Below, piece after piece: positions 60,807-64,000 of a stretch of DNA of 64,000 nt. Both the position numbers and the translations under genes were made by a program. Below the pieces are notes generated by a model. It did no database searches and was not told the DNA's origin. It saw nothing but the letters and a program-made list of their open reading frames with translations. Every line of letters starts with the position of its first letter. Within the stretch, counting starts at the first letter, position 1. The DNA is from Thalassobaculum_A sp040219215 (GTDB lineage Bacteria; Pseudomonadota; Alphaproteobacteria; Thalassobaculales; Thalassobaculaceae): positions 174,147 through 238,146 of the forward strand of contig NZ_JAVJSX010000001.1 in the NCBI RefSeq assembly GCF_040219215.1, in the 5' to 3' direction.

Positions 60807-61685
60807 GTGACGTTGCCGGGACACGGTCGGTACGCCTATCAGTCGATCGAGGACCGGGCGTCGGGCGACTGGCCCGGCGGCAAGCGGCTGGCGGTCTACA
60901 TCGCTTTGAACATCGAGGTGTTCGCATTCGGTGAGGGGCTGGGCGCAGAGCTGGCCCCCGGTGGACCGCAGCCGGATGTGCTGAACTACACGTGGCGCGA
61001 CTACGGCAACCGTGTCGGTGTCTGGCGTATGCTGGACGAGTTCTACCGTCTGGAACTGCCGGCCACGGTTCTGGCCAACTCCCGAACCTATGACGAGTGC
61101 CCGGGCATCATGGAGGCGTTTCGTCGACGCGGCGACGAGGTGGTCGCCCACGGCCGCACCAACGCCGAGCGCCAGGGCGTCCTCGACGAGCCGGCCGAAC
61201 GCGACCTGATCGTCGAGGCGACGACGCGCATTTCGGAGGAGGAGGGGCGCCGGCCGGAAGGCTGGCTGGGCCCCTGGATCTCGCAGAGCCGGATCACGCC
61301 GGACCTGCTGGCCGAGGCCGGCTACCGCTATCTGCTCGACTGGTGCCACGACGACCAACCGGTCTGGATGGCAACCCGCGGCGGCGGCCGGATCCTGTCG
61401 GTCCCCTACCCGCAGGAGCTCAACGACATCCCCGCAATCGTCGCTCGTCGGGTCGAGGGACGGCAGTTCGCCGAGATGATCGTCGACGGGTTCGACGAGC
61501 AATTGGCGCAGTCGGCCAAGCAGCCGCTGGTCTTCGGTATAGCCCTGCACCCCTATATCGTCGGCCAGCCGCATCGGCTGCGCCCGTTGCGGCGCGCGCT
61601 GGAGCACATCGCGGATCATCGCGACGATATCTGGCTGTGCCACGCCGGCGATATCGCGCGGCACTGGATTGGCTCAGCAGCTTGA
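60807..61685 (+). CDS. Polysaccharide-deacetylase-fold hydrolase, PuuE-like
   Basis: 292 residues from GTG 60807, only 4 bp after the racemase stop. Opening GRYAYQSIEDRASGDWPGGK, then RLAVYIALNIEVF and YGNRVGVWRMLDEFYRLELP, matches the pattern of metal-independent allantoinase PuuE and relatives (the 'YGxRxGxWR' motif). VVAHGRTNAERQ holds the His. The HxxxH zinc motif of true deacetylases is not evident. Probably acts on a small ring amide rather than on sugar chains. Confidence 0.82.
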   Translation: MTLPGHGRYAYQSIEDRASGDWPGGKRLAVYIALNIEVFAFGEGLGAELAPGGPQPDVLNYTWRDYGNRVGVWRMLDEFYRLELPATVLANSRTYDECPGIMEAFRRRGDEVVAHGRTNAERQGVLDEPAERDLIVEATTRISEEEGRRPEGWLGPWISQSRITPDLLAEAGYRYLLDWCHDDQPVWMATRGGGRILSVPYPQELNDIPAIVARRVEGRQFAEMIVDGFDEQLAQSAKQPLVFGIALHPYIVGQPHRLRPLRRALEHIADHRDDIWLCHAGDIARHWIGSAA

Positions 61686-61777
61686 GCGGCCGTTGCTCAA
61701 CTCCGCAGGCCGCACTATCCAGCGCATCACAACGCCCCCGCTGCCGCTCGCCGAGGCGGTTCGACCGTAAGACGGTC

Positions 61778-61814
61778 CCGATGCGGAACCCCATCGTGTG
61801 TGATTCCGCATCGG
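61778..61814. terminator. Hairpin between the converging PuuE-like and RTX genes
   Basis: CCGATGCGGAA (61778-61788) and its exact complement TTCCGCATCGG (61804-61814) form an 11-pair stem with a 15-nt loop. It lies in the 163-bp gap between two converging genes and may serve as a two-way terminator, although no long T-run follows on either side. Nothing else is seen in this gap. Confidence 0.5.
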
Positions 61815-61848
61815 AAGACGCCAGAGCCGATTGGTCACCGGTTCAGCG

Positions 61849-64000
61849 TCAGTAGAAGCTGCCAATCAGCAGATCCCGATAATCGACGCCCATAAGCACG
61901 ACCTTATCGCCGTTGCCGAAATCGAGAACCGCATTCCCCGAGCCATCGTCTGAGGCTATCGCATCAAGTGCTGCCTGGCTGTTGATGCCGTAGGCGTCAT
62001 CCAGGTCGACGAGATCATCCCCGTTCGTGAAGTCGAGGATCGTGTCGGCGCCGTCTCCAGCGTTGAACAGGAAGACATCATTGCCGACCCCGCCGAGCAG
62101 CAGGTCGGCTCCGGTCCCGCCGGCCAGCGTGTCGTTGCCGTCCATGCCGGACAAGAGATCGGCACCGTCACCGCCGTACAGCACGTCGTTGCCGGTCACC
62201 CCATACAGCACGTCGTTGCCGGCGCCGCCGTAGAGCGTGTCGTTGCCGTCGGCACCGATCAGGGTGTCGACGCCTTCGCCGCCGTCGAGCAGGTTGCTGT
62301 CGGCGACACCGACCAGCACGTCGTTGCCGTCTCCGCCATACAGCGTGTCGCTGCCACCACCGCCGGAGAGCACGTCGTTGCCGGCACCACCGTAGACCAG
62401 ATCGTTGCCGCCCAGCGCCGATACCGTGTCGTCCCCGTCGAGACCACTGATGATGTCCGGTCCGGACGTTCCGAACAGCAGGTCGGCCACCGAGGTGCCC
62501 ACGATCGCACTGCTCGCCATCGTCGATCCGACTAGATCGACCCCTGTTCCGGTTACCGACGTGCTGAACGTCAGATCGGCGCCGTTGACGATCCGCAGGT
62601 GGAGGTCAGCCGAGGTGTCACCATTCAGGTCGATGCCGAGCAGCAGGTCATTGCCGAAGCTCGACGCCGTCAGGATGGTCGCCGAGGTCGCACCCTGCAG
62701 GCTGATCGTGTCCTGGCTGGCCGCGTAGTCGCCGATCACATGCGATGCCCCGAACACGAACTGGCCCGGGATGATGAACCTGTCGGCGCCGTCGCCGCCG
62801 TACAATTGGTCCGACATGGTGCCGGCATACAGGCTGTCATCCCCGGCACCGCCGTACAGCACGTTCAATCCATTGCCGCCGTACAACGCGTCGTTCCCGG
62901 CGCCACCGCTAAGTGTGTCCTGACCAAAACCACCAGACAGAACATCGTTCCCGGTCGACCCGAAGAGCTGATCGTCTCCATCGCCGCCGTACAGCACATC
63001 CGACAGGCTGCCGGCGATCAGAGTGTCGTTACCGGTACCGCCGTATAGGGTGTTCTGGCCATTGCCACCGATCAGCAGATCATTGCCGTCGCCACCGCTA
63101 AGCAGATCGTCGCCGGTGCCGGAGAACCCTCCGACCAGCGTGTCGTCGCCGCCGCCGCCGTACAACGTGTCGTTACCCTGGTCGCCGTACAGGTTGTCGT
63201 TGCCGTCTCCTCCTGTCAGCGTGTCATTCCCGGCGCCGCCATACAGCACGTCGTTACCAGAAGCGGCGTAGATGTTGTCGTTGCCATCACCGCCATACAG
63301 CACATTCCCGACGCTGCCGCCGAGCAGGGTATCGTCGCCTGCACCGCCGAACAGCGTGTTCGCCCCATCGCCACCGAACAGGTAGTCGTTACCGTCGCCA
63401 CCATCGAGCACGTTGCTTCCGGTGCTTCCGAAGAACCCACCGAACAGCGTGTCGTTGCCGTCCTCGCCAAACAGGCTGTCACTTCCGGCTCCGCCGGACA
63501 GCAGGTCGTTGCCAGACCCGCCGTAGACCAGGTCGTCGCCAGCCAACGCCGACACCGTGTCGTTGCCGTCGAGTGCGCTGATCGTGTCATTACCGGATGT
63601 GCCGAGCAGCAGATCGTTGCCAGTCGTGCCGACGATCGCCGTACTGGCAGGCGTGAACACGATGTTGTCGAGGCCGATCCGATAGCTGACGGAGCCGGTG
63701 TACGACACGGTGAAGCTGGTGACGCCGGTCCAGTCGGTGGGGGTTAGCGTTGCTATCGAACCAGCGATGGACCCGCTGTCGTCGGCAAGTACGACCGCGG
63801 TTCCGGTGTTCGGGGTGAAGACGTAGTTGCCGCTGCCGGTGTTGTTAACGAACTCCCCAATCTGGAACTGGGTGATGTTGACGGCGCTGCCGAAGGTCAG
63901 CGTGTAGGTGACCGTGTTGCCGATGACGCCGGCATCGAGAAAGCCGGAGCTGACGCCGGCCATGGCGGTGCCGTCGCTCCTGACGACATCGATCGTCGTG
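61849..64000 (-). CDS. RTX (hemolysin-type) calcium-binding protein, N-terminus outside the window
   Basis: The frame is open from the right edge to a stop at 61849, at least 717 residues; an ATG at 63963 exists, but the frame continues upstream without a stop (TTIDVVRSDGTAM), so the true start is probably beyond 64000. The visible N-terminal ~120 residues are beta-rich and end LDNIVFTPAS. Two blocks of GGxGxDxLx nonapeptides follow, separated by a ~100-residue beta domain (about 62515-62800) that begins DRFIIPGQFVFGASH. The end AVLDFGNGDKVVLMGVDYRDL is a typical C-terminal type I secretion region. No T1SS genes are in view. Confidence 0.93.
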   Translation of the reverse strand, partial: TTIDVVRSDGTAMAGVSSGFLDAGVIGNTVTYTLTFGSAVNITQFQIGEFVNNTGSGNYVFTPNTGTAVVLADDSGSIAGSIATLTPTDWTGVTSFTVSYTGSVSYRIGLDNIVFTPASTAIVGTTGNDLLLGTSGNDTISALDGNDTVSALAGDDLVYGGSGNDLLSGGAGSDSLFGEDGNDTLFGGFFGSTGSNVLDGGDGNDYLFGGDGANTLFGGAGDDTLLGGSVGNVLYGGDGNDNIYAASGNDVLYGGAGNDTLTGGDGNDNLYGDQGNDTLYGGGGDDTLVGGFSGTGDDLLSGGDGNDLLIGGNGQNTLYGGTGNDTLIAGSLSDVLYGGDGDDQLFGSTGNDVLSGGFGQDTLSGGAGNDALYGGNGLNVLYGGAGDDSLYAGTMSDQLYGGDGADRFIIPGQFVFGASHVIGDYAASQDTISLQGATSATILTASSFGNDLLLGIDLNGDTSADLHLRIVNGADLTFSTSVTGTGVDLVGSTMASSAIVGTSVADLLFGTSGPDIISGLDGDDTVSALGGNDLVYGGAGNDVLSGGGGSDTLYGGDGNDVLVGVADSNLLDGGEGVDTLIGADGNDTLYGGAGNDVLYGVTGNDVLYGGDGADLLSGMDGNDTLAGGTGADLLLGGVGNDVFLFNAGDGADTILDFTNGDDLVDLDDAYGINSQAALDAIASDDGSGNAVLDFGNGDKVVLMGVDYRDLLIGSFY
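62060..63640 (-). repeat. RTX nonapeptide-coding tandem repeats
   Basis: Tandem 27-bp-type units encode GGxGNDxLx repeats, in two arrays flanking a non-repeat domain. On the plus strand they appear as recurring GTCGTTGCC(G/C)-type steps. The units vary in third positions, so the arrays are not recent perfect duplications. Boundaries are approximate. Confidence 0.8.

Noticed and set aside
61849..63963. CRISPR-like array, suggested by regular repeats on the plus strand
   Set aside because: The repeats are codon-level RTX nonapeptide units in one open frame, with varying third positions and no unique spacers.

Overview
The window is high-GC, densely packed bacterial chromosome. A GcrA-type cell-cycle regulator with a perfect DnaA box and GANTC sites upstream, PAS_5-type proteins, many ATGA/TGATG start-stop overlaps and a large catabolic repertoire point to an alphaproteobacterium, most likely of the Rhodospirillales group. 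That placement is inference; no rRNA, tRNA, phage, IS or CRISPR sequence was seen.

Layout. 1-4910: a plus-strand acyl-CoA and oxidoreductase cluster (SDR tail, two-subunit CoA-transferase, CaiB/BaiF CoA-transferase, D-2-hydroxyacid dehydrogenase, SDR). 5019-7538: a possible small ORF and katG. 7624-10599: a FadR-type GntR regulator with a perfect 17-bp palindrome at its promoter, then a PhyH-type dioxygenase and a SAF-domain dehydrogenase. 10617-17617: housekeeping and catabolic genes (ArsC-like, GNATs, PaaI/PaaG-like pair, methyltransferases, PAS_5, RraA-like, aldo/keto reductase, Rieske oxygenase whose start region lies in a 13-bp inverted repeat). 17719-24610: typA, an AT-richer methyltransferase-like gene, a ligand-less M24 hydrolase, and a 5-oxoprolinase locus split between strands (pxpA leftward, pxpBC rightward).

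24615-37330 is a complete carbon-phosphorus lyase locus on the minus strand: phnG-H-I-J-K-L-M, a hexapeptide acyltransferase, phnN, phnC-D-E-E and a trailing metallo-beta-lactamase-fold gene. phnF diverges from phnG. The phnG/phnF gap holds a PHO-box-like direct repeat and a PhnF-like palindrome. PhnCDE would import phosphonates, PhnGHIJKLM with PhnN would activate and cleave them, and PhnF with PhoB would control the set.

37393-47441: a pentapeptide-repeat protein, an aldehyde dehydrogenase, then a Liv-type ABC importer (binding protein, two permeases, two ATPases) continuing into a cupin and an acetolactate-synthase-like ThDP enzyme. 47498-48944: a strong leader hairpin, a DUF1737 protein and metZ. 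48950-51453: a minus-strand cluster of EF-hand protein, ECF sigma factor, probable anti-sigma factor, CnrX/Spy-like sensor and His-rich exported protein. 51621-56008: BKACE (DUF849) enzyme, an AroE-like dehydrogenase lacking the shikimate-binding serines, GNAT, ATP-grasp, and a class D beta-lactamase-like protein missing the SxV region. 56197-61685: gcrA, SDR, pepN, Asp/Glu/hydantoin racemase and a PuuE-like deacetylase. The right edge cuts a large RTX calcium-binding protein on the minus strand.

The best candidates for something new are regulatory: the GntR palindrome, the hairpin over the Rieske gene start, the metZ leader hairpin and the gcrA control region. Among proteins, the ones with altered active sites stand out: the AroE-like enzyme, the M24 hydrolase and the OXA-like protein.
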